Below, in pieces: positions 1 to 9,452 of a stretch of 64,000 nt of DNA. The notes under the pieces were generated by a model. It worked only from the letters and a program-made list of their open reading frames with translations. It ran no database searches and had not been told where the DNA came from. Location: NCBI GenBank assembly GCA_947501685.1, contig CANMWQ010000001.1, forward strand, positions 1-64,000. Direction: 5' to 3'. The translations under genes and the position numbers were made by a program. The stretch comes from an uncultured Litoreibacter sp. (GTDB lineage: Bacteria > Pseudomonadota > Alphaproteobacteria > Rhodobacterales > Rhodobacteraceae). The stretch's first letter is position 1. The number at the start of each line of letters is the position of its first letter.

Positions 1-122
1 CACCTGCCGACGTCTACTTTGGCCGTGATAAAGCCATTCTAAAACAAAGGGAAAGGATCAAACGAAAGACGCTCGAAACGCGACGCTTGCATCACCGCCA
101 GCAAGCCGCACAATCAAACTAA
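1..122 (+). mobile_element. C-terminal end of an IS3-family transposase (orfB), partial at window edge; IS end probably ~170-190
   Basis: Frame 3 from nt 3 reads PADVYFGRDKAILKQRERIKRKTLETRRLHHRQQAAQSN* (TAA 120-122), resembling IS3-type integrase C-termini; followed by noncoding 'ggccgccattggttccaaaaaccctgacgac', resembling an IS3-type end. Too short for the ORF track. Confidence 0.75.
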
Positions 123-207
123 CCAGATGAGCCAAACTCTCTCTTAGTTCAGGCCGCCATTGGTTCCAAAAACCCTGACGACTAACAACGAAACCTTCAG
201 ATAAGAG

Positions 208-1446
208 CTACGTCAAGACTGGCAGATCAGGGGCTGCGCGTCTGGTGAGAAGCCGCGCCGCGCCCTTTCCGACTAAGATATTTTCTTCATGCACCATCAT
301 CAAACCGTCGCCATAGCTCAGGGACGGCTCGATGGTCAGGACCATGTTTTCTTTCAGCTCTGTTTCGTCGAAGGCGGCAAGAGATGGCTGCTCGGTCAGC
401 TGCATGCCCAACCCGTGCCCAAGCCGCCCTATATCCCCTCCCGAGCTGTCCAACTCACCAATCACATTTGACATGGCCAAGAACAGATCGCGGCACGTTT
501 TGCCCTGTCTGGCGGCCTCAATGCCTGCCTGGGTTGCGTGCCAAAGGACATCGTAGGCGCGCCGCGCGTCATCGCTGGCCGGACCAATCGCCCAATTGCG
601 ATCAAAGTCACAAAAATACCCGTCCCACGTGCAGCCGCTGTCCAGCATCAGCACGTCGCCTCTTTGCAGAGGGCGACAGGAGGGAAGTGAGATCACATCA
701 GCATAGCCCCCCTGATGCGCGGCCCCCACGAGGTAGGGCGCGTCATCCGCACCAAGGCCAATCGCGGTCAGCCGAAATTGACGAAACACCTCTTCAAACG
801 GCATGCCTTCATGGATCACATCGGGGAGTTTGGCGAAGGCGGCGGATCCAATTTCACAGATATAGCTGAGCTTTTCGATCTCCGCCGGAGATTTGATCAT
901 ACGCAGACCTTGGACCAGCCCGGTCACATCTGCGATCCGCAGCCCCGGCAAAGCTGCAATCAAACGCTCCCAATCTCTAAGCGGCATGCGAAGGTGGGTC
1001 TCATGCCCCTTCATGACGCCGATCTTTGCGCCCTGATGGGCCAAGGGGCTCAACAGTTCGGTCAAAAGGCTGATGCCGTCATCCTGCGGCGCAGGCGCGC
1101 TCCAAGTGCGGATGTCGTCCAGCCAACCACGCCCCATCAAGTCGGCGCCGACCTCAGGAATGATTGCGACAGGTTTGCCTTCTGCAGGCACGAAAGCGAA
1201 CCATGGCCGCGTTGGGCTTTGCCAGAATAGCGTGTGAAATCCGGTGAAATAGCGCAGGTCTTGCTCACTCATCAGCAGCATACCCGCCAGACCGTCCTGC
1301 GCCATAAGCGCCTGCGCCCGCTTTGTACGCGCGCTGAACTCTGCGTCCTGAAAGCCCCGCTCAGGTGGCTTGGTGTTGTTGATCATGCTGTGCGCCTTTT
1401 GAAGCCTATTCGCATCTAAGCGGCGCATATTTGCAAGTGCCAGCAT
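208..1446 (-). CDS. M24 family metallopeptidase (Xaa-Pro aminopeptidase-like)
   Basis: 412 aa; creatinase/aminopeptidase fold with MLDSGCTWDGYFCDFDRNW, GHGLGMQLTEQPS and MVLTIEPSL metal-site motifs. Confidence 0.85.
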   Translation of the reverse strand: MLALANMRRLDANRLQKAHSMINNTKPPERGFQDAEFSARTKRAQALMAQDGLAGMLLMSEQDLRYFTGFHTLFWQSPTRPWFAFVPAEGKPVAIIPEVGADLMGRGWLDDIRTWSAPAPQDDGISLLTELLSPLAHQGAKIGVMKGHETHLRMPLRDWERLIAALPGLRIADVTGLVQGLRMIKSPAEIEKLSYICEIGSAAFAKLPDVIHEGMPFEEVFRQFRLTAIGLGADDAPYLVGAAHQGGYADVISLPSCRPLQRGDVLMLDSGCTWDGYFCDFDRNWAIGPASDDARRAYDVLWHATQAGIEAARQGKTCRDLFLAMSNVIGELDSSGGDIGRLGHGLGMQLTEQPSLAAFDETELKENMVLTIEPSLSYGDGLMMVHEENILVGKGAARLLTRRAAPDLPVLT

Positions 1447-1479
1447 GCTTTTCCAGGCCCTGCGAGGCTTGGCTGAGAG

Positions 1480-1881
1480 CTACTCGCAGATGGTTTCCTT
1501 AATGAAACAGTTCGAGCCGAGGCATCCGTCCCAGCCTTCATCCTTGGCAGCCTGCGACTTGTCGCCAAACTGACCTTCTACCAGTTCCACGCCTTTGATC
1601 TTGTCGAACCGGAAAATTCGATTCGCTTCAAAGTCGCGCCCTTTGGTGCAACCGCGGCTTTGCCAGCCATGCATATAGAGCTTACCATTGTTGCCAATCG
1701 CGACCTGATGCACATCAACAATACGAGGCTCGCAGCCCTTGCTGACATCTTTGTCATAGACCAGCTCCACCACGCGACCGGTCTTCGCAGCTTCACAAAG
1801 GGGCCCTTCAAATTTCGCCTGAGCGAGTGTCATTTGAGGTCCTACCAGCAATGCGATCGCAACCGCCGAGGTCAATTTCAT
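1480..1881 (-). CDS. Secreted hypothetical protein with WYL-like domain
   Basis: Signal peptide MKLTSAVAIALLVGPQMTLAQA; body GRVVELVYD...EPRIVDVHQVAIGNNGKLYMHGWQ...RIFRFDKIKGVEL resembles the WYL pattern. Confidence 0.6.
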   Translation of the reverse strand: MKLTSAVAIALLVGPQMTLAQAKFEGPLCEAAKTGRVVELVYDKDVSKGCEPRIVDVHQVAIGNNGKLYMHGWQSRGCTKGRDFEANRIFRFDKIKGVELVEGQFGDKSQAAKDEGWDGCLGSNCFIKETICE

Positions 1882-1911
1882 GAGGTATGCTCCTTTAGAT
1901 ATCTTAGTAGT

Positions 1912-3519
1912 CTAGGCGTTCTTGAAGGTGCCTGCGAACATCTTTCGCAACTCGTTTTTCTGAACCTTTCCCATCGTGTTTCGGGGCAGCGAGTCCAGAA
2001 AGGACACTGACTTCGGGCATTTGAAGCCTGCGAGCACTTCTTTTGAAGCAGCTATGACGGTGGGTTCGTCTATGGATTGAGGGCTGTTCCTGACGACGAC
2101 GGCGACAACGGCCTCGCCGAAATCTGGATGCGGCACGCCGATGACGGCGGATTCCAACACGCCGTCCAGCAGGTCGATCTCCGTCTCAACTTCCTTCGGG
2201 TAGACGTTGTATCCGCCGGAAATAATCAGGTCTTTCGCACGCCCCACGATGGAGATGTACCCATCCGCGTCAATCAAGGCGATGTCTCCGGTGACAAAGA
2301 ACCCATCGCCGCGGAATTCTTCCGCAGTCTTCTCGGGCATACGCCAATACCCGCGGAACACATTTGGTCCGCGTACTTCCAGAAAACCGGGGGTGCCGTC
2401 TGCGACAGCCTCCCCTGTTTCGGCATCAGTTATACGTGCCTCTACCCCGGGAAGCGGGAAGCCGACGGTCCCGGCCCGTCTTTCGCCCTCATACGGGTTA
2501 GACGTGTTCATCGTGGTTTCGGTCATGCCGTAGCGCTCAAGGATGCGGTGGCCGGTCCGGGCCTCAAATGCGTGGTGGGTCTCAGCCAGCAAAGGCGCGC
2601 TTCCGGAGATGAACAGCCTCATATGCGCGCTCGATTCTCGCGTAAAGCGAGGGTCGGTGAGCAGGCGCGTGTAGAATGTGGGCACCCCCATCATGGTCGT
2701 GGCCTTGGGCAGGTTCGCCAAGACCGTCTCCACGTCGAAATTGGGCAGGAAGATCATCCGCCCGCCCGCCTTGAGCATGACATTTGTCGCCACGAAAAGA
2801 CCGTGCGCGTGGAAGATGGGCAGCGCGTGCAACAGGGTATCGTTGCTGGTGAAGCGCCATGCCTCGACCAGAGAGTTTGCATTGGACAGCAGGTTGTTAT
2901 GAGACAGCATTGCCCCTTTGGAGCGCCCTGTCGTGCCGGATGTATAGAGGATTACAGCAAGATCATCAGGCCCGCGCACGACCGTGTCAAAATCATTGGG
3001 CGCGGTTCGGGCCTGTTCCATCAGCGTGCCGCTGCCGTCTCCTGCGAGGGTCAGCACGGTCACGGAAGGGGCCGCCTGCGCGACAAGGTCATCCTGCGCC
3101 TGCGGGCTGCACACCACAACTGTGGGTTCTGCGTCTCCCAAGAAATAAGCGAGTTCGGCGCTGGTGTAGGCCGTGTTCAGTGGCAGAAATAACGCGCCCG
3201 CACGCAGGCAAGCGAGGTAGAGCGCTAAGGCTTCGACGGACTTTTCGGTCTGCACCATCACCCTGTCTTCGGGGGTGACGCCGGCACGGACAAGCACATG
3301 TGCGATTTGGCCTGAGAGAGCGTAGAGACCGGCGCCGGACAGCTCACTGCCGTCAGGTCGGTACAGCACCGGGTCTTTGCGTGTGGCAAGCGGGGCGACG
3401 AGCGCATCAGCGAGAGGGTTCATCGAGCGACCTGTGACTTCGGAATAGCGTCTTTGAATAGAGACCTTCCGACCTTCGGTAAAGCCGCCCGAGGCGCTAG
3501 TTTCTGTTTCGCGTCGCAT
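1912..3519 (-). CDS. matB: AMP-dependent acyl-CoA synthetase, probable malonyl-CoA synthase
   Basis: 535 aa; LYTSGTTGRSKGAMLSH, YGMTETTMNTSNPYEGERRAGTVGFPLPGV, GYISIVGRAKDLIISGGYNVYPKEVE, PRNTMGKVQKNELR. Confidence 0.75.
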   Translation of the reverse strand: MRRETETSASGGFTEGRKVSIQRRYSEVTGRSMNPLADALVAPLATRKDPVLYRPDGSELSGAGLYALSGQIAHVLVRAGVTPEDRVMVQTEKSVEALALYLACLRAGALFLPLNTAYTSAELAYFLGDAEPTVVVCSPQAQDDLVAQAAPSVTVLTLAGDGSGTLMEQARTAPNDFDTVVRGPDDLAVILYTSGTTGRSKGAMLSHNNLLSNANSLVEAWRFTSNDTLLHALPIFHAHGLFVATNVMLKAGGRMIFLPNFDVETVLANLPKATTMMGVPTFYTRLLTDPRFTRESSAHMRLFISGSAPLLAETHHAFEARTGHRILERYGMTETTMNTSNPYEGERRAGTVGFPLPGVEARITDAETGEAVADGTPGFLEVRGPNVFRGYWRMPEKTAEEFRGDGFFVTGDIALIDADGYISIVGRAKDLIISGGYNVYPKEVETEIDLLDGVLESAVIGVPHPDFGEAVVAVVVRNSPQSIDEPTVIAASKEVLAGFKCPKSVSFLDSLPRNTMGKVQKNELRKMFAGTFKNA

Positions 3520-4741
3520 CTCTGTACCACGCGATGAGCGTGTTACGGTTTTCCCGGGTCATCGTGCTGATCGCATTGGGGGGCGGCATGGCGTGGCTGA
3601 CCCCGGCATGCAGAAAGATCTGTTTGGCGTGGCGCGCTACATCTGACTGCGTTTCGAGCACGACGCCTTTGGGCGGCCACAGCATGGTTTCGCTAAAATA
3701 GGGCTCGCGCGCATGGCACATTGAGCAGTTTCCCAGCACGACGTCATACGCCTCTTCAAACCCTGCGGCGGAAGCGAATTTTTGTTCGTAAGGCGTCATC
3801 TGACGCGCTTCCGCGTCCTCAAGCGGGTCCATCATTGGGGCGGTCGACAGCCAGGCAATCAGGATCATCAGGATGATGGTCACCCCCCATGTCCAGTTTG
3901 GCCCCTTGCCGGTGGCATGCATGGTGTTGAAGTAATGCCGGACCGTGACCCCCGTCAGGAATATCAGGCTGGCGATGATCCACGAATATTCGGTGGCGAA
4001 GGCCAGCGGGTAATGGTTGCTGAGCATCAGGAACACGACGGGCAAGGTGAGGTAGTTGTTATGGGTCGAGCGCACCTTGGCAATCTTGCCGTATTTTGAA
4101 TCCGGGGTGCGCCCGGCTTTGAGATCTTCGACCACGATCCGTTGGTTGGGCATGATCTGAAAGAAGACATTTGCGGTCATAATGGTCGCGGTAAAAGCTC
4201 CAAGGTGAAGCAGCGCCGCCCGGCCCGTGAATACCTGATTGTAGCCCCATGACATGGCCACGAGGATGGCAAACAAGAGCAACATCAACGCCGTTGGATG
4301 CTCGCTGAGCTTGGACTTGCACATGGCGTCATAGGCCAGCCAGCCAATGGTAAGAGACCCTCCGGAGATCACGATACCCTGCCACAGCGCAAGATCAGCC
4401 TTGTTCGGGTCGAGAAGGTAAATCTCGCCGCCAATCCAATAGATGATCATCATCAAAGCGGCACCGGACAGCCAGGTGCTGTAGCTTTGCCATTTGTGCC
4501 AGGTCAGGTGCTCGGGCATGCGGGCGGGGGCCACCAGATACTTGGTCGTGTGGTAAAACCCGCCGCCATGCACCTCCCACTCCTCGCCTTTGGCACCCTC
4601 AGGCATCCCTTCTGTGGGCTTGAGCATCAGGTCGAGCGCGATGAAGTAAAACGAGGCCCCGATCCACGCTATAGCGGTGATTACATGCAGCCAGCGCACC
4701 GAAAAAGCGACCCAATCCCACATGACCACATAGTCATACAT
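3497..4741 (-). CDS. puuD: Membrane urate hydroxylase PuuD with C-terminal cytochrome c domain
   Basis: 414 aa multi-TM protein with C-terminal CSMCH heme motif; architecture and sequence match the PuuD-type urate oxidase. Confidence 0.85.
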   Translation of the reverse strand: MYDYVVMWDWVAFSVRWLHVITAIAWIGASFYFIALDLMLKPTEGMPEGAKGEEWEVHGGGFYHTTKYLVAPARMPEHLTWHKWQSYSTWLSGAALMMIIYWIGGEIYLLDPNKADLALWQGIVISGGSLTIGWLAYDAMCKSKLSEHPTALMLLLFAILVAMSWGYNQVFTGRAALLHLGAFTATIMTANVFFQIMPNQRIVVEDLKAGRTPDSKYGKIAKVRSTHNNYLTLPVVFLMLSNHYPLAFATEYSWIIASLIFLTGVTVRHYFNTMHATGKGPNWTWGVTIILMILIAWLSTAPMMDPLEDAEARQMTPYEQKFASAAGFEEAYDVVLGNCSMCHAREPYFSETMLWPPKGVVLETQSDVARHAKQIFLHAGVSHAMPPPNAISTMTRENRNTLIAWYRDATRNRN

Positions 4742-4840
4742 AGCAGCCTCATATGCTTTGAAGTTACGTCTAGCCTAGGCGAGGAAAAATTCTTCTGGTA
4801 TTGGTGTTAATCGCCAAACTGTATCAATAAAAGCCGAATA

Positions 4841-5761
4841 ATGTCCTATTTCGACAACATCCGCACCTTCGCAAGGGTCTACGAGCTGGGCAGCATGTCG
4901 GCTGCCGGCCGAGATTTGCGGGTCTCCCCCGCGGTGACGTCCTCGAGGATTTCTCAGCTCGAGCAATATCTCGGCGTGCGACTGTTTCAACGGACAACGC
5001 GCAACCTGACGGCGACGGAGCAGGGCAAAGCCTTTTACACAGGCGCTTGCATGGTTTTGGAAGCAGTTGAGCAAGCCGAAGCTCAGGTGACCAACATCAC
5101 CGATCAGCCGCGCGGAGCGCTGTATGTCGCGGCGCCGCTGGGCATCGGGCGGCGTCTTATCGCTCCGCAGGTGCCAGCCTTTCTGGAAAAATACCCGGAT
5201 GTCAGTGTTCGGCTGAGGCTGACTGATCGCAAGGTGGACCTGACGACAGAAGGGTTGGATCTTGCGTTCTTCCTTGGGCAGCCGGAAGACAGTAACCTAC
5301 GGATCAAGAAAATTGCGGATGTCCGGCGCGTCCTATGCGCGGCCCCGTCCTATATCGAGAAGTTCGGGCACCCTCGGTCCGGCGACGATATCGTCCGCGA
5401 GAAACACGAATGTCTGAACCTCAGGTTCCCCGGAGCCAAAGAGTTCGAATGGCCTTTGATGACCGAAAACGGGACAAAGCGCTTCCGTGTGGTGGGGCGC
5501 TACGAGTCTGACGATGGCGATGTGCTGGTCGATTGGGCGCTGTCCGGCAACGGGATTGCGCTGAAGCCGGTGTTTGAGGTCTCGGACTATCTAAACTCTG
5601 GCGAGCTGGTCGTTGTCGCAGAGGAAACCCCACCAGAACCCGTTCAAATGGCTTGCCTCTTTACGCATCGCCGGTTTCAGGACCCTAAGACCCGGCTGTT
5701 CATGGAGTTCGTGATTGGCCGGATCAGTGCCAAAATCAAAGAGACTCCACAGGACGCTTAG
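4841..5761 (+). CDS. LysR family transcriptional regulator
   Basis: N-terminal wHTH (MSYFDNIRTFARVYELGSMSAAGRDLRVSPAVTSSRISQLEQYLGVRLFQRTTRNLTATEQG) and LysR substrate domain. Confidence 0.9.
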   Translation: MSYFDNIRTFARVYELGSMSAAGRDLRVSPAVTSSRISQLEQYLGVRLFQRTTRNLTATEQGKAFYTGACMVLEAVEQAEAQVTNITDQPRGALYVAAPLGIGRRLIAPQVPAFLEKYPDVSVRLRLTDRKVDLTTEGLDLAFFLGQPEDSNLRIKKIADVRRVLCAAPSYIEKFGHPRSGDDIVREKHECLNLRFPGAKEFEWPLMTENGTKRFRVVGRYESDDGDVLVDWALSGNGIALKPVFEVSDYLNSGELVVVAEETPPEPVQMACLFTHRRFQDPKTRLFMEFVIGRISAKIKETPQDA

Positions 5762-6111
5762 CTACCGCGATATGTGGAATAGCCGAATGGCGACAGCAGC
5801 AGCGGCACGTGGTAGTGCTCCGGCTCTGACATGCCAAAGCGGATCGGAACAACATCCAGGAACCGCGGATCTTCCGGTGCCGCCCCGGAGCGCTCCAGAT
5901 AGTCGTTGCAGTAGAACACCAACTCATAGGTGCCGGTTTTGAACTCATCTGCTGGCAATATCTGCGAATCCGTTCGGCCATCCGCGTTGGTGACGGTCTT
6001 GCGCAATGAGATGCGGCTGTCCCCCTCGATACGAAACAGCTCGATCTCGAGCCCCTCTGCAGGGCATCCGCGTGCCGTGTCCAAAACATGGGTCGTGAGA
6101 TATCCGGCCAT
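5758..6111 (-). CDS. uraH: 5-hydroxyisourate hydrolase
   Basis: 117 aa transthyretin-like: LTTHVLDTARGCPAEGLEIELFRI ... HYHVPLLLSPFGYSTYRGS C-terminal signature. Confidence 0.9.
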   Translation of the reverse strand: MAGYLTTHVLDTARGCPAEGLEIELFRIEGDSRISLRKTVTNADGRTDSQILPADEFKTGTYELVFYCNDYLERSGAAPEDPRFLDVVPIRFGMSEPEHYHVPLLLSPFGYSTYRGS

Positions 6112-6253
6112 TGCGTGCTCCCTCTTTTGCTAGGCGAGTGTCCCAACTCGGTTGCTAAGGTGCAAACCCCGACACGGCAAAGGCTGTTTCGCCTATAATT
6201 TGAAAAACCATTTAGGTCTCGCGCCTATCAGTCTGTCCCCCGGCAGCGGCCGG

Positions 6254-7219
6254 TCAGAAATCGACTTCGATCGCGACACCTTTTTCAATCGCCAGATCAA
6301 CCACGCTTGCGGCTACGGCCAAGTCTTGCAGGCCTACGCCCGTGCCGTCGAACAGGGTAATTTCGTCCTCCGATGTGCGCCCCGCATGTGTGCCATTGAT
6401 CACCGCGCCAAGCTGATGAACGTCACCAGCGGCGATGATCCCATCCGCAACCGCGTGCTGCGCTTCGCCAATGCTGACAGACTGTGCGACCTCATCCGTG
6501 AAGACCGTGGCACGGGCGAGCAGCGCGGCCTCAACCTCTTGCTTACCTTTTGTGTCCGTCCCCATACACGCAATATGCGTCCCGGCGGAGATGTGGTCCG
6601 CCATGACCGACGGCGCGAATGTGGAGGTGATGGAAATCACCACATCAGCCTCGACCATGCCCTCAAGTGGAACGGCTTCAAATGGCACGCCCGCCTCGTT
6701 GGCAACCATTTCAATATTGGGCAGCATCTCCGGGTGGTAGTTCCAGCCGATGACTTTCTCGAACTGCCGCTGCTCAAGCGCCGCGCGCAGTTGAAACGTC
6801 GCCTGATGCCCGGCGCCGACCATTCCCATGACCTTCGCGTCTCTCCGGGCAAGATGCTGGATCGACACGGAGGAAGCCGCCGCCGTTCGCAAGGCGGTGA
6901 GCAGATTGCCCCCGATCATCGCCTTGACCATGCCTGTGTCGGGATCAAAGAGAAAAACGGTGGATTGGTGGTTGATATGGCCATGTTTCTCAAGATTGTG
7001 GGGCCAGTAGCCGCCAGCCTTCAGTCCAAGTGCCATGCCCGCTTTGTCGAACCCGCCTTTGAAACCGTAGAGCGCATTCTCATGGCCAATCGCCTCCCGA
7101 ATGACCGGAAAATTATAGGCATCTTGTGCAGCCATCGCGGCAAAGACCTTTTCGACGGCGTCAAATGACGCGGCACGTGTCAGCAAATCTGCGACTTCGC
7201 GTTCTGGTACGATCAACAT
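6254..7219 (-). CDS. bhcD: Ornithine cyclodeaminase/mu-crystallin family; probable iminosuccinate reductase BhcD
   Basis: 321 aa; NFPVIREAIGHENALYGFKGGFDKAGMALGLKAGGYWPHN, INHQSTVFLFDPDTG, IGGNLLTALRTAAASSVSI, FDGTGVGLQDLAVA; recalled strong resemblance to Paracoccus BhcD; divergent from an IclR regulator as expected. Confidence 0.75.
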   Translation of the reverse strand: MLIVPEREVADLLTRAASFDAVEKVFAAMAAQDAYNFPVIREAIGHENALYGFKGGFDKAGMALGLKAGGYWPHNLEKHGHINHQSTVFLFDPDTGMVKAMIGGNLLTALRTAAASSVSIQHLARRDAKVMGMVGAGHQATFQLRAALEQRQFEKVIGWNYHPEMLPNIEMVANEAGVPFEAVPLEGMVEADVVISITSTFAPSVMADHISAGTHIACMGTDTKGKQEVEAALLARATVFTDEVAQSVSIGEAQHAVADGIIAAGDVHQLGAVINGTHAGRTSEDEITLFDGTGVGLQDLAVAASVVDLAIEKGVAIEVDF

Positions 7220-7351
7220 TTTTCTCTCCGGATGAATACTAAGCGAACTCTAACTCCGCAAAGAAGGGGTCGCTACATTTTCGAAACTTATTCAGAGATG
7301 GGTCTGGGCGGATAAAATACCTTTCTTTCAGAGGTTTATATTTTTCATATG

Positions 7352-7368
7352 GTGAATTATGATTTCAC
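7352..7368. promoter_or_regulatory. Inverted repeat GTGAA-N7-TTCAC in the bhcD/IclR divergent intergenic region; candidate operator
   Basis: Read directly: GTGAAttatgatTTCAC, 20 nt upstream of the IclR ATG. Confidence 0.5.
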
Positions 7369-7387
7369 ATAAAGCAAAGTCGAAGAG

Positions 7388-8221
7388 GTGAAACACCCAA
7401 TGAACGATCAGGACAGCCCCAAAAGAGCACGCGGTCGTCCGCGCGATTGGCATGACAAGACAGCCCAGAACACCATCAAATCGCTTGATAGAGCGATGGG
7501 TGTTTATGAATTTCTAAGCGAAGGGGCCGGCAAGACGCTGTCGACCTTGGCCAAGGAGCTTGGCGAGTCCCCTGCGACTCTCTACCGAATTCTTGTCACC
7601 CTTGAGGGCCGGGGCTTGGTGGAGTTCGACCAGGCCGAGCAGGTTTGGAACATCGGCCCTCGTGCCTTTATCATAGGGGCTAGGTTCTTGCGCCGCACGA
7701 GTCTCGTAGATCGTGCGCGTCCGCTGCTGCGTTCCCTTATGGAAGCTACGGGTGAAACGGCTAACCTTGGGATCGAGCAAAATGGCCACGTGCTGTTTGT
7801 CAGTCAGGTCGAAACACACGCGAGCATACGGGCGTTCTTCCCCCCTGGCACCTTGTCTCGCCTCCACGCTTCGGGGATTGGAAAGACCTTGCTCGCTCAA
7901 ATGGGCAAAGAGCGCCTTGAACGGTTTTTCGCACAAGCACCGCTTGAGCAGTTCACAAAGTTCACTCTGACTGATCCATCGGCCTTGGTTCGAGATCTGG
8001 AGCTGATCCGCGAGCGCGGCTATTCGATTGATGGTGAGGAGCGAAACCTGGGAATGCGCTGCATTGCGGCCCCGGTCTTTGACATCCACGGTGAAGCCAT
8101 TGCCGGCATCTCAGTGTCTGGCCCAACATCGCGTGTCGGTATCGGGCAGACTGATGAACTAAGCCGCGCTGTCCTGTCCGCCGCACGAGAACTTTCCTCT
8201 GCAATAGGAGGTGAGGTTTAA
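7388..8221 (+). CDS. bhcR: IclR family transcriptional regulator, BhcR-like
   Basis: 277 aa; RPRDWHDKTAQNTIKSLDRAM...FLSE HTH; GETANLGIEQNGHVLFVSQVETHASIRAFFPPGTLSRLHASGIGK effector domain; divergent from bhcD. Confidence 0.7.
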   Translation: MKHPMNDQDSPKRARGRPRDWHDKTAQNTIKSLDRAMGVYEFLSEGAGKTLSTLAKELGESPATLYRILVTLEGRGLVEFDQAEQVWNIGPRAFIIGARFLRRTSLVDRARPLLRSLMEATGETANLGIEQNGHVLFVSQVETHASIRAFFPPGTLSRLHASGIGKTLLAQMGKERLERFFAQAPLEQFTKFTLTDPSALVRDLELIRERGYSIDGEERNLGMRCIAAPVFDIHGEAIAGISVSGPTSRVGIGQTDELSRAVLSAARELSSAIGGEV

Positions 8222-8348
8222 GGGCGCTGATTTCTAGAGGGATAGCTAAGCGGATAGATGTGTGACGAAGGCTTATCAAAGCAACTTTTTCGATACAGCG
8301 TTCTAAAAGGAACAACCAAAAGGTTAGTAATCAACATACCCAGTAAGA

Positions 8349-8549
8349 TTAGCCCCGCGCCGGCTCCATGGCTGTGTGTGAGGCCGATTGGGAGGCTATC
8401 GACACGACTATGCATGCCATTGCAACGCAAATACCGCTTCCTGAATAGACGGCGAGCGCCAAAAGAAAACTGGTTTGATAGACGAACATAGCTACGAGAA
8501 AGCTAACAAAGCCAATAGCGCTTCCGATCAGTGTTGAAACGAGAGCCAT
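8349..8549 (-). CDS. Small hypothetical membrane protein
   Basis: 66 aa with two hydrophobic segments; no recognised domain. Confidence 0.4.
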   Translation of the reverse strand: MALVSTLIGSAIGFVSFLVAMFVYQTSFLLALAVYSGSGICVAMACIVVSIASQSASHTAMEPARG

Positions 8550-9452
8550 GTCGACCCCTCCACATTATTTCCCCTAGTATCGACCGTACAATCAGACGGT
8601 TTAACAAAGATTAATATCCATCTGGAGCGCGGGCGGATTTAAGCCGGAATTGAGACGATTCTTAGGCAAATTGCTAAGAGCTGGGGCATGTGATCCATAC
8701 CTTTTATGGGGCGCTCAAACGTCCTTCTACAGAATTTTGAAAATATTTATAATATTAATCAATGACTTAAAAAGTTTTTGAGCCGTCTTCGCGAAATGCG
8801 CCATGAGAAAGCGATGCAACCAGGGCATAAACGGCAGGCGTTAACGGGTTTATGCGCCAGCTGCTTGTTCAAAGCCAAATTTGACCGCTGAAAAGATGTC
8901 CTTTTTGCACTCCCCGAAATCGATTTCTTCGGACGTATATATTATGCAGCTTCTCGCCTATTGGACTTGGCCAAGCGGAAAGCTTTCGAGCGAACGCGGC
9001 GGTGGGATGCTGATAGGTCCCCAAATGGGATAGAATGAGGAGAGTATTGAAAAATGCGAGTCAGCCGATATCGGTTAAGAGAATCTTTACTTTCCTGATG
9101 TCACGAGTCGCAGAGTTTTAGGTCACAAACGCCTGGCCTCGCCGTGAATACCCTTACTAATCCGCTGCTAAAGCGGATCAAAACTGTGTCAAAGACCGCC
9201 ACAATTAGATTAGTTTAGTTATGCAACTTAAGCCAATCCGCCAAATTTACGTTCATTGGTGACGCATTCTCAGCAATACAGTGAGGATTGCGGCGAAAGG
9301 GCGTCAATTAGACGTCCAAATTCGAGCGATTTCCGCACGTATTTCGCGAGTAAGGAGAAACATACTTACTCAAATGAGCTCGTTTGCCTAATTTTTATTC
9401 ATCGCCGCGGGGTGGGACGGCGCCGACATTGAGGATTTGGAAGGAAAACAAA

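Noticed and set aside
208-1446. Specific assignment of the M24 peptidase as ectoine hydrolase (DoeA)
   Set aside because: Family-level motifs are clear but no ectoine genes (doeB/C/D, ectABC) are nearby; kept generic.
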